Made by a program: the position numbers and the translations under genes
The notes under the pieces: model-generated
The model's input: only the letters and a program-made list of their open reading frames with translations
Told to the model about the DNA's origin: nothing
The model's database searches: none
Source of the DNA: Acidimicrobiales bacterium
Lineage (GTDB): Bacteria; Actinomycetota; Acidimicrobiia; Acidimicrobiales; Acidimicrobilacustridaceae
Direction: 5' to 3'
Assembly: GCA_023264135.1 (NCBI GenBank)
Contig: JALQSZ010000010.1
Coordinates: 1 to 15,168, forward strand
Length of the DNA stretch: 15,168 bases
Part shown: one piece after another, positions 1-7,018 of the stretch
Numbering within the stretch: position 1 is the first letter of the stretch
Layout: each line of letters starts with the position of its first letter

Positions 1-572
1 TCGGGCCCGATCAGCACCACGGTGTTCGACGTGGTGAGGGGCGTGCCGTCGCGATCAGCACGAGCAGCATTTGGTCGCGCAATCACCTCACTGAATTTTG
101 CGACCGGTTCCACCGTCGGCAACCAGACCCGACGAGATTGCATCGACGCTTCGCGTGCAACTTTCGTGAGGCGCTCAACTTGTCGTTCCGTCTTCGAGTC
201 ATCCCAACGCACGACCGAACGTTCTGCGATGAAAGGCACGATGACATCGATTCCGAGTTCGGTGAGTTTCTGCACCACGAGTTCGGGCTTGCTTCCTTTG
301 ACGAGAGCAAACCCGATCGTAAGTTTGGGATCCGGCTCGTCAACGACATGAACGACGTCAGCACTCTCAATCTCTTCGCCAGTAAAGACACACCAACGCC
401 ATGAACCCGATCCGTCGGTGGCGCTGACGAGATCGCCGATACGTAAACGGCGAACCTTCGAAAGATGATGAACATCTTCTTCGCTCAACACTGGGCGATC
501 GATGCTCTCGACAATCACATGTGGCGCAGTGCCACCCGGCTTTTCCGGAAGGTCAAGCGCATCGATTGTCAT
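1..572 (-). CDS. rsmE: 16S rRNA (uracil-1498-N3)-methyltransferase RsmE, 3' end outside window
   Basis: RsmE methylates N3 of U1498 in 16S rRNA using S-adenosylmethionine, in the cytoplasm on the assembled 30S subunit. I translated the minus strand from the ATG at 572-570; 190 codons are present and the frame stays open to the window edge, so the C-terminus is missing. An N-terminal PUA-like part is visible with HHLSKVRRLRIGD around residues 34-46. The SPOUT methyltransferase domain follows, with ALVKGSKPELVVQKLTELG and then PFIAERSVVRW, both typical of the family. The last visible residues, VVLIGPE, are the start of the family's IGPEGG cofactor-binding knot motif. The gene begins 4 bp after the dnaJ stop and has only a weak, distant GGAG, so it is probably translated by coupling within the hrcA-dnaJ-rsmE operon. 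The family call is firm. Confidence 0.93.
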   Translation of the reverse strand, partial: MTIDALDLPEKPGGTAPHVIVESIDRPVLSEEDVHHLSKVRRLRIGDLVSATDGSGSWRWCVFTGEEIESADVVHVVDEPDPKLTIGFALVKGSKPELVVQKLTELGIDVIVPFIAERSVVRWDDSKTERQVERLTKVAREASMQSRRVWLPTVEPVAKFSEVIARPNAARADRDGTPLTTSNTVVLIGP

Positions 573-576
573 GGCG

Positions 577-1680
577 TTACTTGAACGCTCCGCGCAGTTT
601 CGACATCAAACCGTGCTCTGGAGGATCGATCGATTCGCCTCGAAGCTCTGCCAGTTTCTCGAGGAGGCTTCGCTGCTCATCGTCGAGATCCTCAGGAGTT
701 TCCACCACGAGTCGCACGAGCAAATCGCCTCGACCGCGACCTTGAAGATGCGGAACTCCCTTGCCTCGGAATCGGATGACATCACCTGATGCGGTCCCCG
801 GTTCCACTGGAACAACTTCATCGCCGTCGAGCGTCTCGATCTGGATCTGGGCACCGAGTGCGGCTTGGGTGAAGGCAACCGGGAGTTCGTGAATGAGATC
901 GTCGTCGCGTCGAATGAATCGATCATCTTCGGCAACTCGAATATGAACGTAGAGATCACCAGGCGCGCCGTTTCGCGCTCCGACCGCACCGCGACCCGAA
1001 AGCCGCAGCGTTTGTCCCGTATCGACACCAGCCGGTACGTCGACGTTGTATTCGCATTCGTCGAGATAGCGCCCTTCACCAGCGCAATTCGGACAGGGGT
1101 GCTCGATGATGGTTCCAAAGCCATTGCATCGTCCGCAGGGACCAGCGGTCACCATTTGTCCGAGGATCGATTGACGAACTCGACGCACCTGACCCGCTCC
1201 GCCACATTCGGGACAGGTCACCGGACCACTTCCAGGATCCGCGCCAGTTCCATCGCAATCGCCGCAGGTCACTGCAGTACGGACCGAGACCTCTGCTTCA
1301 CAGCCGAACACCGCTTCAGCAAAATCGATGTCGACGATTGCCTCAACATCGGCTCCCCGTGGTGGGCCGCTCGGGCCTCCGCCACCACCAAAAGGTGAAC
1401 CGCCATTGAAGAACATGTCGAAGATGTCACCGAGTCCGCCTCCACCAAACGGAGAGCCGCCCTGCATTCCCGCTTCGCCGTACATGTCGTAGTGCTGACG
1501 GCGTTGAGGATCAGAAAGCGTTTCGTACGCAAGTGCGACTTCTTTGAACTGCGCCTCCGCTACCGGATTGTCAGGGTTGGCATCAGGATGAAGTTCACGA
1601 GCGCGTTGTCGATAGGCGCGTTTGATCTCGTCGGCCGTCGCGCCGCGGCTGACACCTAAGAGTTCGTAGTAGTCAGCCAC
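577..1680 (-). CDS. dnaJ: Chaperone DnaJ (Hsp40), type I
   Basis: This is the co-chaperone that stimulates DnaK ATPase and delivers unfolded clients in the cytosol. It has all type I parts in order: a J domain (about residues 3-68) with the HPD triad near 31-33, a Gly/Phe-rich linker (about 72-108), a zinc-binding region with four CxxCxGxG-type repeats (CGDCDGTG, CPECGGAG, CGRCNGFG, CPNCAGEG, about 139-206), then the C-terminal substrate-binding domains. Length, about 367 aa, is normal. I prefer GTG at 1680, giving MADYYELLGV, with GAAGG 7 nt upstream; a TTG at 1683, directly after the hrcA stop, would add one residue. It sits directly downstream of hrcA and upstream of rsmE. With no dnaK or grpE beside it, it is probably the hrcA-linked second DnaJ seen in other actinobacteria (DnaJ2); that paralogue status is inferred from context. 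Confidence 0.96.
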   Translation of the reverse strand: MADYYELLGVSRGATADEIKRAYRQRARELHPDANPDNPVAEAQFKEVALAYETLSDPQRRQHYDMYGEAGMQGGSPFGGGGLGDIFDMFFNGGSPFGGGGGPSGPPRGADVEAIVDIDFAEAVFGCEAEVSVRTAVTCGDCDGTGADPGSGPVTCPECGGAGQVRRVRQSILGQMVTAGPCGRCNGFGTIIEHPCPNCAGEGRYLDECEYNVDVPAGVDTGQTLRLSGRGAVGARNGAPGDLYVHIRVAEDDRFIRRDDDLIHELPVAFTQAALGAQIQIETLDGDEVVPVEPGTASGDVIRFRGKGVPHLQGRGRGDLLVRLVVETPEDLDDEQRSLLEKLAELRGESIDPPEHGLMSKLRGAFK

Positions 1681-1683
1681 CAA

Positions 1684-2697
1684 TCAGCCTTCGCTCAATG
1701 TGCGGCCAAGTCGATTGGCCACCACAGCAACCGCTGACAACGCCTGGTCGTAATGCATACGTGTTGGCCCAAGAACACCAATCGAACCAGCGGTCTCGCC
1801 ATCAACGACATAGGGCGCAACCACGATTGAACAATCAGCCAGCGCTTCGTTGCCGGTCTCTCGACCGATCGCAACAGAAAGCCCTCGGTCGAGAACATCT
1901 TCAAGGAGGCTCACAACCACGAGTTGTTGTTCAAGGATTCGAAGAATTTCGCTCACGGTGCGCACGGCGTCGAAAGACGCAACCATGTCGGAAGTACCGC
2001 CGATAAAGACTTGGTCGTCGTGTCGGTGTTCGCCACGCAGTTCCGCGAGTGCAGCTCGAAGTACTGGAGCGACGTCGTTGCCTTCTCCCAAAAGAAGTGC
2101 ATCAGTGTCGAGTGTGCTCGCCGACGCGAGTGTCTGGCCAACGACCAGCGATGAAAGTCGCACTGCAGCGGCGTTCACCACGAGTTCGTCGGTGTCAGCC
2201 GCAAGTTCGATGCTGTGCTTCTCAATCGCGCCACTCGAAAGCACGAGAACCGCCAGCACAATTCGGGGTGAAAGCGAAACCAACTGCACCGACTTAATCG
2301 TGGCGACCTCATGCTGCGGTCCGACAACGACTGCGGCGTAATGAGTTAACGACGACAGCAAGCGACTGGTGTCAGAAAGCATCTGCTCCATTTCGCCGTG
2401 CGTGCGATTGAAGAAGGTCCGAACTTGTTGCGATTCGGTAACTCCGAGCTTGCCCGGGCCTCCGAGTTGGTCGACAAAAAACCGGTAGCCCTTTTCGGTG
2501 GGGATTCGACCGGCGCTCGTATGGGGCTGAGCGAGATAGCCCTCGGCTTCGAGAGCGGCCATATCGTTGCGAACCGTCGCAGAAGAAACGTTGACCTCGG
2601 CCGACGACGCGACATGACCCGAACCAACGGGCTGGGCCGTTTCGATGTATTCGGTCACCACCGCCCGCAGGATCGTGGCTTTGCGTTCGTCGAGCAT
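1684..2697 (-). CDS. hrcA: Heat-inducible transcription repressor HrcA
   Basis: HrcA represses heat-shock genes by binding the CIRCE inverted repeat; in characterised species GroEL keeps it active. The N-terminal winged helix (about residues 1-75) contains VSSATVRNDMAALE and the wing-like GYLAQPHTSAGRIPTEKGYR. The C-terminal GAF-like domain ends with IGVLGPTRMHYDQALS, a strong family signature. I chose ATG at 2697 because GAGGA lies 4 nt upstream (2702-2706) and the product then begins MLDERKATIL, as homologues do (337 aa). A GTG at 2733 would add 12 residues and would coincide with a possible transcription start. A CIRCE-like site lies upstream at 2765-2791, so autoregulation is likely. It is first in an operon with dnaJ and rsmE: its TGA lies 3 bp before the preferred dnaJ start. 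Confidence 0.95.
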   Translation of the reverse strand: MLDERKATILRAVVTEYIETAQPVGSGHVASSAEVNVSSATVRNDMAALEAEGYLAQPHTSAGRIPTEKGYRFFVDQLGGPGKLGVTESQQVRTFFNRTHGEMEQMLSDTSRLLSSLTHYAAVVVGPQHEVATIKSVQLVSLSPRIVLAVLVLSSGAIEKHSIELAADTDELVVNAAAVRLSSLVVGQTLASASTLDTDALLLGEGNDVAPVLRAALAELRGEHRHDDQVFIGGTSDMVASFDAVRTVSEILRILEQQLVVVSLLEDVLDRGLSVAIGRETGNEALADCSIVVAPYVVDGETAGSIGVLGPTRMHYDQALSAVAVVANRLGRTLSEG

Positions 2698-2701
2698 GAG
2701 G

Positions 2702-2706
2702 TCCTC
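2702..2706 (-). promoter_or_regulatory. Shine-Dalgarno site that decides the hrcA start
   Basis: On the minus strand GAGGA lies 4 nt before the ATG at 2697. This supports that ATG over the in-frame upstream GTG at 2733, which has no purine-rich site at a normal distance. Confidence 0.65.
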
Positions 2707-2741
2707 AGGAATCGGTGTGCCTACAACGGGCACAGGCCCCT

Positions 2742-2747
2742 ATCGTA
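2742..2747 (-). promoter_or_regulatory. Predicted -10 element of the hrcA-dnaJ-rsmE operon
   Basis: Minus-strand TACGAT fits the actinobacterial TANNNT -10 consensus. Transcription would begin about 7-9 nt downstream, near 2733-2735. The -35 position for a 17-bp spacer falls at 2765-2770, is poorly conserved, and lies inside the CIRCE-like repeat. That is a sensible place for HrcA to block RNA polymerase. This is inference from sequence spacing only. Confidence 0.45.
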
Positions 2748-2764
2748 CCCGCCCGCCCCCTCAA

Positions 2765-2791
2765 TAAGCAGTCGAAGGTGGAGAGTGCCAG
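2765..2791. promoter_or_regulatory. CIRCE-like HrcA operator
   Basis: The arms TAAGCAGTC (2765-2773) and GAGTGCCAG (2783-2791) are separated by exactly 9 bp. Against the CIRCE consensus TTAGCACTC-N9-GAGTGCTAA each arm matches 7 of 9 positions, and the right arm keeps an intact GAGTGC core. The site lies between the lepA stop and hrcA, about 70 bp from the hrcA ATG and overlapping the expected -35 region. Exact spacing and location directly upstream of the gene for its own repressor make this a convincing autoregulatory operator, although the arms are imperfect. Confidence 0.78.
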
Positions 2792-2802
2792 ATGGCCGCG
2801 GA

Positions 2803-4587
2803 TCAGTCGTCGAGACGGAGGGCCGAGACAAACGCTTCTTGAGGAACCTCAACGCGGCCGATGTTCTTCATTCGCTTCTTGCCCTCCTTCTGCTTCTCAA
2901 GCAACTTGCGTTTACGACTGATATCGCCGCCGTAACACTTGGCGAGAACGTCCTTACGCTTGGCCTTCACCGTTTCGCGAGCAATGATTCGCCCGCCGAT
3001 TGCGGCCTGGATCGGAACGTCGAAGAGTTGGCGAGGAATGAGCTCTTTCAACTTCTCGGTCATGCGCAGGCCGTAGCTGTAGGACTTGTCCTTGTGAACG
3101 ATCATGCTGAACGCGTCGACAGCAACCGAATTCAGAAGAATGTCGACCTTCACAAGGTTTGAAACGCGATAGCCCGCCGGGTCGTAGTCGAGACTTGCGT
3201 AGCCCTGCGTACGACTCTTCATCTGATCGAAAAAGTCGGTGACGACTTCAGCGAGTGGGAGTTCGTAGACCAGTTCCATTCGTTCAGGCGAGAGATATTC
3301 AAGTTTGATCATCTCGCCGCGACGACCCTGACAAAGCTCCATCAAGGTGCCGGTGTAGTCGGTCGGCGTGAGAATCGTGGCCCGCAAGAACGGCTCTTCG
3401 ATGTGATCGACTTCGTCGGCCGGCGGCAATTCACTGGGATTGTCGATCGTGAGTGTCGTGCCGTTCGTTTTGTGAATGATGTATTGCACCGACGGAGCGG
3501 TGGCGATCAACGACAAGTTGAATTCACGTTCAAGTCGCTCGCGAATGATCTCCATATGCAAGAGGCCGAGGAATCCGCAGCGGAAACCAAATCCAAGTGC
3601 ACCAGAACTTTCAGGCGCGTACGTATAACTCGAATCGTTCAAACGAAGTTTTTCGAGTGCTTCGCGCAAGGTCGTGAATTCGTCGCCATCTACGGGGTAC
3701 AAACCGCAGAACACCATCGGGCGTGGTTCGGCGTAGCCGTCGAGTGCCGGAGCAGGCTGTGCGAGGTTGGTGATCGTTTCACCCGATCGCGCCTCGCCAA
3801 CATCTTTGATGCCCGCGATGAGATAGCCCACCTCGCCCGCACCGAGTGAGGCAACCGGCGTTGGGTCGGGGCGACGAACACCAACTTCTTCGGCGTTGTA
3901 CACCGCGCCGGCTTGCACGAACTTGAGTCTTGCTCCGGTGTTCAACGTTCCATTCATGATTCGGACCGATGACACAACACCGCGGTACTGATCGAAATGG
4001 GAATCGAAAATGAGACCTTGAAGCGGAGCGTCGGGATCACCCACGGGTGCAGGAATGCGTTCGATCACCGCGTCGAGGAGTTCGGCCACGCCTTCACCAG
4101 TTTTGGCACTCACGCGGAGGATTTCGTCGGCGGGAATACCCAACACCTTTTCGATCTCAGCGGCGTACCGATCGGGCTCCGCTGCAGGAAGATCGATCTT
4201 GTTGAGCGCAGCGACGATTTCAAGATCGTTCTCGAGAGCGAGATAACAGTTCGCCAACGTTTGCGCTTCGATCCCCTGGGCGGCATCGACCAGCAAGATG
4301 GCGCCTTCGCACGCGGCCAATGAGCGGCTGACTTCGTAGCCAAAGTCGACGTGACCGGGCGTGTCGATCAGATGGACGAGATGGTCCTTGTAATCGAGCC
4401 GCACGCTTTGGAGCTTGATCGTGATCCCGCGTTCTCGTTCGATATCCATCGAATCGAGGTACTGCGCTCGCATCTCACGGGGGTCGACCGCGCCACAGAG
4501 CTCGAGCAGGCGGTCCGCCAATGTGGACTTGCCGTGGTCGATGTGGGCAATGATGCAGAGATTGCGGATGCGGTCGAGGGGGGCCAC
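2803..4587 (-). CDS. lepA: Elongation factor 4 (LepA), ribosome-associated GTPase
   Basis: LepA/EF4 is a translational GTPase that binds ribosomes and has been implicated in back-translocation and 30S biogenesis. At 594 aa it is full length. GTPase motifs are all present: G1 AHIDHGKST (14-22), G2 RGIT (53-56), G3 DTPGH (75-79), G4 NKID (129-132) and G5 SAK (160-162). EF-G-like domains follow, including [13 protein letters not shown], and the LepA-specific C-terminus has [34 protein letters not shown] and VPQEAF. The start is the GTG at 4587; AAGGA lies 11 nt upstream, a rather long spacing. It is divergent from rpsT across 179 bp that hold strong inverted repeats. The 105-bp gap and the operator before hrcA suggest lepA is a separate unit from hrcA-dnaJ. 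Confidence 0.97.
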   Translation of the reverse strand: MAPLDRIRNLCIIAHIDHGKSTLADRLLELCGAVDPREMRAQYLDSMDIERERGITIKLQSVRLDYKDHLVHLIDTPGHVDFGYEVSRSLAACEGAILLVDAAQGIEAQTLANCYLALENDLEIVAALNKIDLPAAEPDRYAAEIEKVLGIPADEILRVSAKTGEGVAELLDAVIERIPAPVGDPDAPLQGLIFDSHFDQYRGVVSSVRIMNGTLNTGARLKFVQAGAVYNAEEVGVRRPDPTPVASLGAGEVGYLIAGIKDVGEARSGETITNLAQPAPALDGYAEPRPMVFCGLYPVDGDEFTTLREALEKLRLNDSSYTYAPESSGALGFGFRCGFLGLLHMEIIRERLEREFNLSLIATAPSVQYIIHKTNGTTLTIDNPSELPPADEVDHIEEPFLRATILTPTDYTGTLMELCQGRRGEMIKLEYLSPERMELVYELPLAEVVTDFFDQMKSRTQGYASLDYDPAGYRVSNLVKVDILLNSVAVDAFSMIVHKDKSYSYGLRMTEKLKELIPRQLFDVPIQAAIGGRIIARETVKAKRKDVLAKCYGGDISRKRKLLEKQKEGKKRMKNIGRVEVPQEAFVSALRLDD

Positions 4588-4604
4588 GAAGGCAGTCGTC
4601 CTTA

Positions 4605-4675
4605 GGGCGAGGGGCCGTAGGAGCCTAGACGGCCCCGGGCAGAATCCCGGTCTTGTGACGGAGGGGCCCTCGCCC
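4605..4675. repeat. Nested inverted repeats in the lepA-rpsT divergent region
   Basis: An outer 9-bp perfect inverted repeat, GGGCGAGGG (4605-4613) and CCCTCGCCC (4667-4675), encloses other symmetric pairs. GGGGCCG (4611-4617) pairs with CGGCCCC (4630-4636), with TAGG/CCTA (4618-4621 and 4624-4627) inside it. CCGGG (4635-4639) pairs with CCCGG (4646-4650). GAGGG-G-CCCTC is a small palindrome at 4661-4671. No T-run follows in either direction, so these are not ordinary terminators. They lie in the lepA promoter or leader and overlap the predicted rpsT -35. They could be a regulator site or a leader RNA structure; I cannot tell which. Confidence 0.6.
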
Positions 4676-4683
4676 GCTATGCT
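4653..4683 (+). promoter_or_regulatory. Predicted promoter of rpsT
   Basis: A TTGTGA (4653-4658) or, shifted by one, TGTGAC -35-like element is followed by TATGCT (4678-4683), with a spacer of 18-19 bp. TATGCT is a good TANNNT -10. Transcription would start near 4690, giving a leader of about 76 nt that carries GGTC-GTTT-GACC (4705-4716), a small hairpin, and a C-rich stretch before the ribosome-binding site. Confidence 0.5.
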
Positions 4684-4766
4684 TTCCGCTCCGTGTCCGG
4701 GGCCGGTCGTTTGACCAGAACCCCTCCCCCCGATTCACACCAATTCTTCAACAACAGAGGACCCCA

Positions 4767-5030
4767 GTGGCCAACATTAAGAGCCAGATCAAGCGCAATC
4801 GTCAGAACGAGAAGGCCCGCCTTCGCAACAAGGCTGTTCGCTCGGAAATGAAGACCCGCACCAAGCGTGCGCTCGCCGCCGCCGAAGAAGGCAGCGCCGA
4901 TGTCGCTGAGCAAGCACGTCTCGCAATCAAGCGAATCGACACTGCTGCCGCCAAGGGTGTCATCCACAAGAACCAAGCTGCGCGTCGCAAGAGCCGCCTC
5001 ATGGCTCACATCAACGCTGCATCTAAGTAA
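4767..5030 (+). CDS. rpsT: 30S ribosomal protein S20
   Basis: S20 (bS20) is a primary 16S rRNA-binding protein of the small subunit. The 87-aa product is the usual length and strongly basic. It has the family N-terminus MANIKSQIKRNRQNEKARLRN in outline and the C-terminal KNQAARRKSRL. The start is GTG at 4767, with GAGGA (4757-4761) 5 nt upstream. Arginine codons are almost all CGC or CGT, fitting high expression. It is a single-gene unit on the plus strand, divergent from lepA, convergent with holA, and closed by a strong terminator. This placement beside holA and lepA is common in actinobacteria. Confidence 0.97.
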   Translation: MANIKSQIKRNRQNEKARLRNKAVRSEMKTRTKRALAAAEEGSADVAEQARLAIKRIDTAAAKGVIHKNQAARRKSRLMAHINAASK

Positions 5031-5061
5031 TCACTGCGCCTGTAGGCGCTGTTGCAACATC

Positions 5062-5095
5062 GGACCGGAGCACTGCTCCGGTCCTTTTCGTTTTT
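5062..5095 (+). terminator. Intrinsic terminator of rpsT
   Basis: A perfect 9-bp GC-rich stem, GGACCGGAG (5062-5070) and CTCCGGTCC (5076-5084), with loop CACTG is followed by TTTTCGTTTTT (5085-5095). A smaller hairpin, GCGCC-TGTA-GGCGC, precedes it at 5036-5049, just after the stop codon. No T-rich tract follows the stem on the minus strand, so it is not an obvious holA terminator. Confidence 0.92.
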
Positions 5096-5120
5096 GTCGG
5101 CTGCCGATTCGCGGACGCGC

Positions 5121-6182
5121 CTAACGGCGGCCGCGAGATCCAGATGACGAACGATTCCGACCGGCGAGCCGGGCTACCAAAACTTCGACGACGAGTTCGG
5201 GCGGCCAGGCTTTCGCGCCATGCAGATCAAGATCGGCTTGCGCAAGTAGTGCCGCGATCTCTGCGAGACGATCACTGCCGAGTCGACGAGCGCCATCAAG
5301 TGCCTTCTTCGCCGGGAACGTACTGCCCTTCATCCCAAGTACATCGGCAGCTTGTTTGTCGCCACGAATCTCGGGATCATCAAGTCGGATCATTTTCAAA
5401 TAGTGGTTACTCAAAGTCGCCAGAATCTGAAGCGGATGGCGACCACCGCCAATCATCATTCGCTGCAAGACATCGAGCGAACCGCTGACATCGCCGCCAT
5501 CAATGGCATCGGTCAGATCCCACGGTGCAACATCGCCCGATACACCCAAGTACGGCTCAATATCGGGAGCGGAGACTTTGGTTCCCGAACCAAATACCGA
5601 TTCGAGCATTTCGAGAAGGGCGGGAAGCCGTCCAACATCGCTTCCGAGATGATCGACAAGCGCTCGCCGTGCTGCTGGATCGAGTTTCAGGGAGGAACTA
5701 GAGATTCGCTCATCAAGCCACCCACCCTGTGCCTTCCCAGTTCCAGGAGAGGTATCGACGACAACTCCCCCGCAGCCGGCAACTGCGTCAGCGAGACTTT
5801 TGGGAACTGCCGGCGTCTTTGCCTGCTTGTTGGGACGAGGGTCTTTCTCCCACACCAGCACGAGCGATGTCGTTTCGAGTGGGTCCTCGAGGTACTGCAC
5901 AAGCGGCACACACGCGTCTTTCGTTGAGAAGACTGCAGCGTTGCGAACAAGCACGACCCGACGATCGCTCAGAAACGGAAACGTTTGCGACGCATCAACG
6001 ACTGGACCGATTGTGTAGCCGCCGTCTTCAAGTGCGTGATCAGTAATCGAAAGTTCTGCCAGAAGAAGGGTTCGGTCCCCGTCTCCGACGAGCTGCGCAA
6101 TGAGCGATGACACTTCGTCGCCGAGAATGACCTCGTCGCTCCCTTTGAGGAGAAACACTGGAGCCGAAAGGTTGACGTTCAT
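5121..6182 (-). CDS. holA: DNA polymerase III subunit delta
   Basis: HolA is the delta subunit of the clamp-loader complex, which opens the beta sliding clamp and places it on primed DNA. The 353-aa product has the usual length. It starts with PVFLLKGSDEVILGDEVSSL, followed by FPFLSDRRVVLVRNA and LVLVWEKDPRPNK in the ATPase-like N-terminal domains. The collar-domain region includes RHPLQILATLSNHYLKMIRL and DLDLHGAK. ATG at 6182 overlaps the stop of the folP2-like gene as ATGA, so translation is probably coupled. It is last in the comEA-comEC-folP2-like-holA unit and converges with rpsT. The C-terminus is basic and Ser/Arg-rich (about the last 12 residues). The comEC-holA neighbourhood is common in bacteria and supports the call. 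Confidence 0.93.
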   Translation of the reverse strand: MNVNLSAPVFLLKGSDEVILGDEVSSLIAQLVGDGDRTLLLAELSITDHALEDGGYTIGPVVDASQTFPFLSDRRVVLVRNAAVFSTKDACVPLVQYLEDPLETTSLVLVWEKDPRPNKQAKTPAVPKSLADAVAGCGGVVVDTSPGTGKAQGGWLDERISSSSLKLDPAARRALVDHLGSDVGRLPALLEMLESVFGSGTKVSAPDIEPYLGVSGDVAPWDLTDAIDGGDVSGSLDVLQRMMIGGGRHPLQILATLSNHYLKMIRLDDPEIRGDKQAADVLGMKGSTFPAKKALDGARRLGSDRLAEIAALLAQADLDLHGAKAWPPELVVEVLVARLAGRNRSSSGSRGRR

Positions 6183-7009
6183 GCGACTTCGAGAATGGCC
6201 GCCATTGCATCGGCAACCCGGCGACCGTTTCGAACATCATGAGCGCGAAGAATGCGACATCCGAGCGCAATCCCTAACGAATGTGCAGCCATAGTCCCGT
6301 CGCCTGCAGACCCTCGTTCGACATCGAGCAACGTCCAAAGGAATCGCTTGTTCGAGGCCGAGAGAAAGACGGGATACCCAAGCGCAGTCAACGCATCGGA
6401 CGACCGAAGGAGAATCTTCGATTGAAGTTCCGTCTTTCCGAGATCAAGACCGGCATCAACCATGATTCGCTCGCGAGGGATACCCGCTGTGCGTGCTCGC
6501 TCGGCACGATCGGCGAGGAACTCACACACCGCCATCACGACGTCGTCGTACTGAGGATCAGGATCGGGAACTCGCGGTGCTAAGCGAATGTGTGTTGCAA
6601 CAACGGACGCACCTGCGGCGGCGCACACATCGAGATAGTCAGGATCAGCAAAACCGCTGATGTCATTACCGATACACGCACCGGCGTCGAAACACGCCTT
6701 AGCGACTGAAGCACGCCAGGTGTCCACTGACAGCGGAAGATCGAATCGACTCCGAAGCGCCTCGATTGCGGGCACAACCCGATCGAGCTCTTCCTGTTCG
6801 GTTACCTCGTCACCAGGGCCAGCCTTGACGCCGCCAACATCGAGGAAATCCGCGCCGTCATTGACGAGTTGCTCGGCTTTGCGCAGGAAATCCTCGAATT
6901 CGAAATACGACCCTTGGTCGTAAAACGAATCGGGTGTGCGATTCAAGATCCCCATGACGATCGCCCGGTAGGTGATGTCGAATCTTGTAGTGCCGAGGTC
7001 CAAGAACAC
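6179..7009 (-). CDS. Dihydropteroate synthase-like protein, FolP2 type
   Basis: The 276-aa product is a TIM-barrel pterin-binding protein of the DHPS family. True DHPS joins 6-hydroxymethyl-dihydropterin pyrophosphate to p-aminobenzoate. Visible motifs are GILNRTPDSFYDQG (about 20-33), DVGGVKAGPG (57-66), SVDTW (94-98), GNDISG (114-119), DAGLDLGKT (184-192), SASNKRF (217-223) and RAHDV (255-259). The pterin-side Asn, Asp and Lys residues look kept. However, the family GGESTRPG loop, whose Thr and Arg serve the pABA/pyrophosphate end, reads GGVKAGPG here, and the usual SRK reads SNK. From memory these variants match mycobacterial FolP2, which is reported not to replace FolP1. I therefore would not assume folate synthesis. 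The start is GTG at 7009, 9 bp after the comEC stop; the gene ends in an ATGA overlap with holA. Confidence 0.85.
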   Translation of the reverse strand: MFLDLGTTRFDITYRAIVMGILNRTPDSFYDQGSYFEFEDFLRKAEQLVNDGADFLDVGGVKAGPGDEVTEQEELDRVVPAIEALRSRFDLPLSVDTWRASVAKACFDAGACIGNDISGFADPDYLDVCAAAGASVVATHIRLAPRVPDPDPQYDDVVMAVCEFLADRAERARTAGIPRERIMVDAGLDLGKTELQSKILLRSSDALTALGYPVFLSASNKRFLWTLLDVERGSAGDGTMAAHSLGIALGCRILRAHDVRNGRRVADAMAAILEVA

Positions 7010-7018
7010 GTCGCGACC

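Noticed and set aside
83..475. Minus-strand frame of 130 codons in the rsmE region
   Set aside because: It is out of frame with the clear RsmE translation that starts at 572 and has no family match of its own.
2398..3162. Long plus-strand open frame (254 codons) opposite hrcA and lepA
   Set aside because: It is antisense to two clear conserved genes, crosses their intergenic gap, and its product has no recognisable domain. Codon bias of the real genes keeps this frame open.
5352..5927. Plus-strand open frame (191 codons) opposite holA
   Set aside because: It is antisense to a well-supported holA with no promoter, ribosome-binding site or conserved domain.
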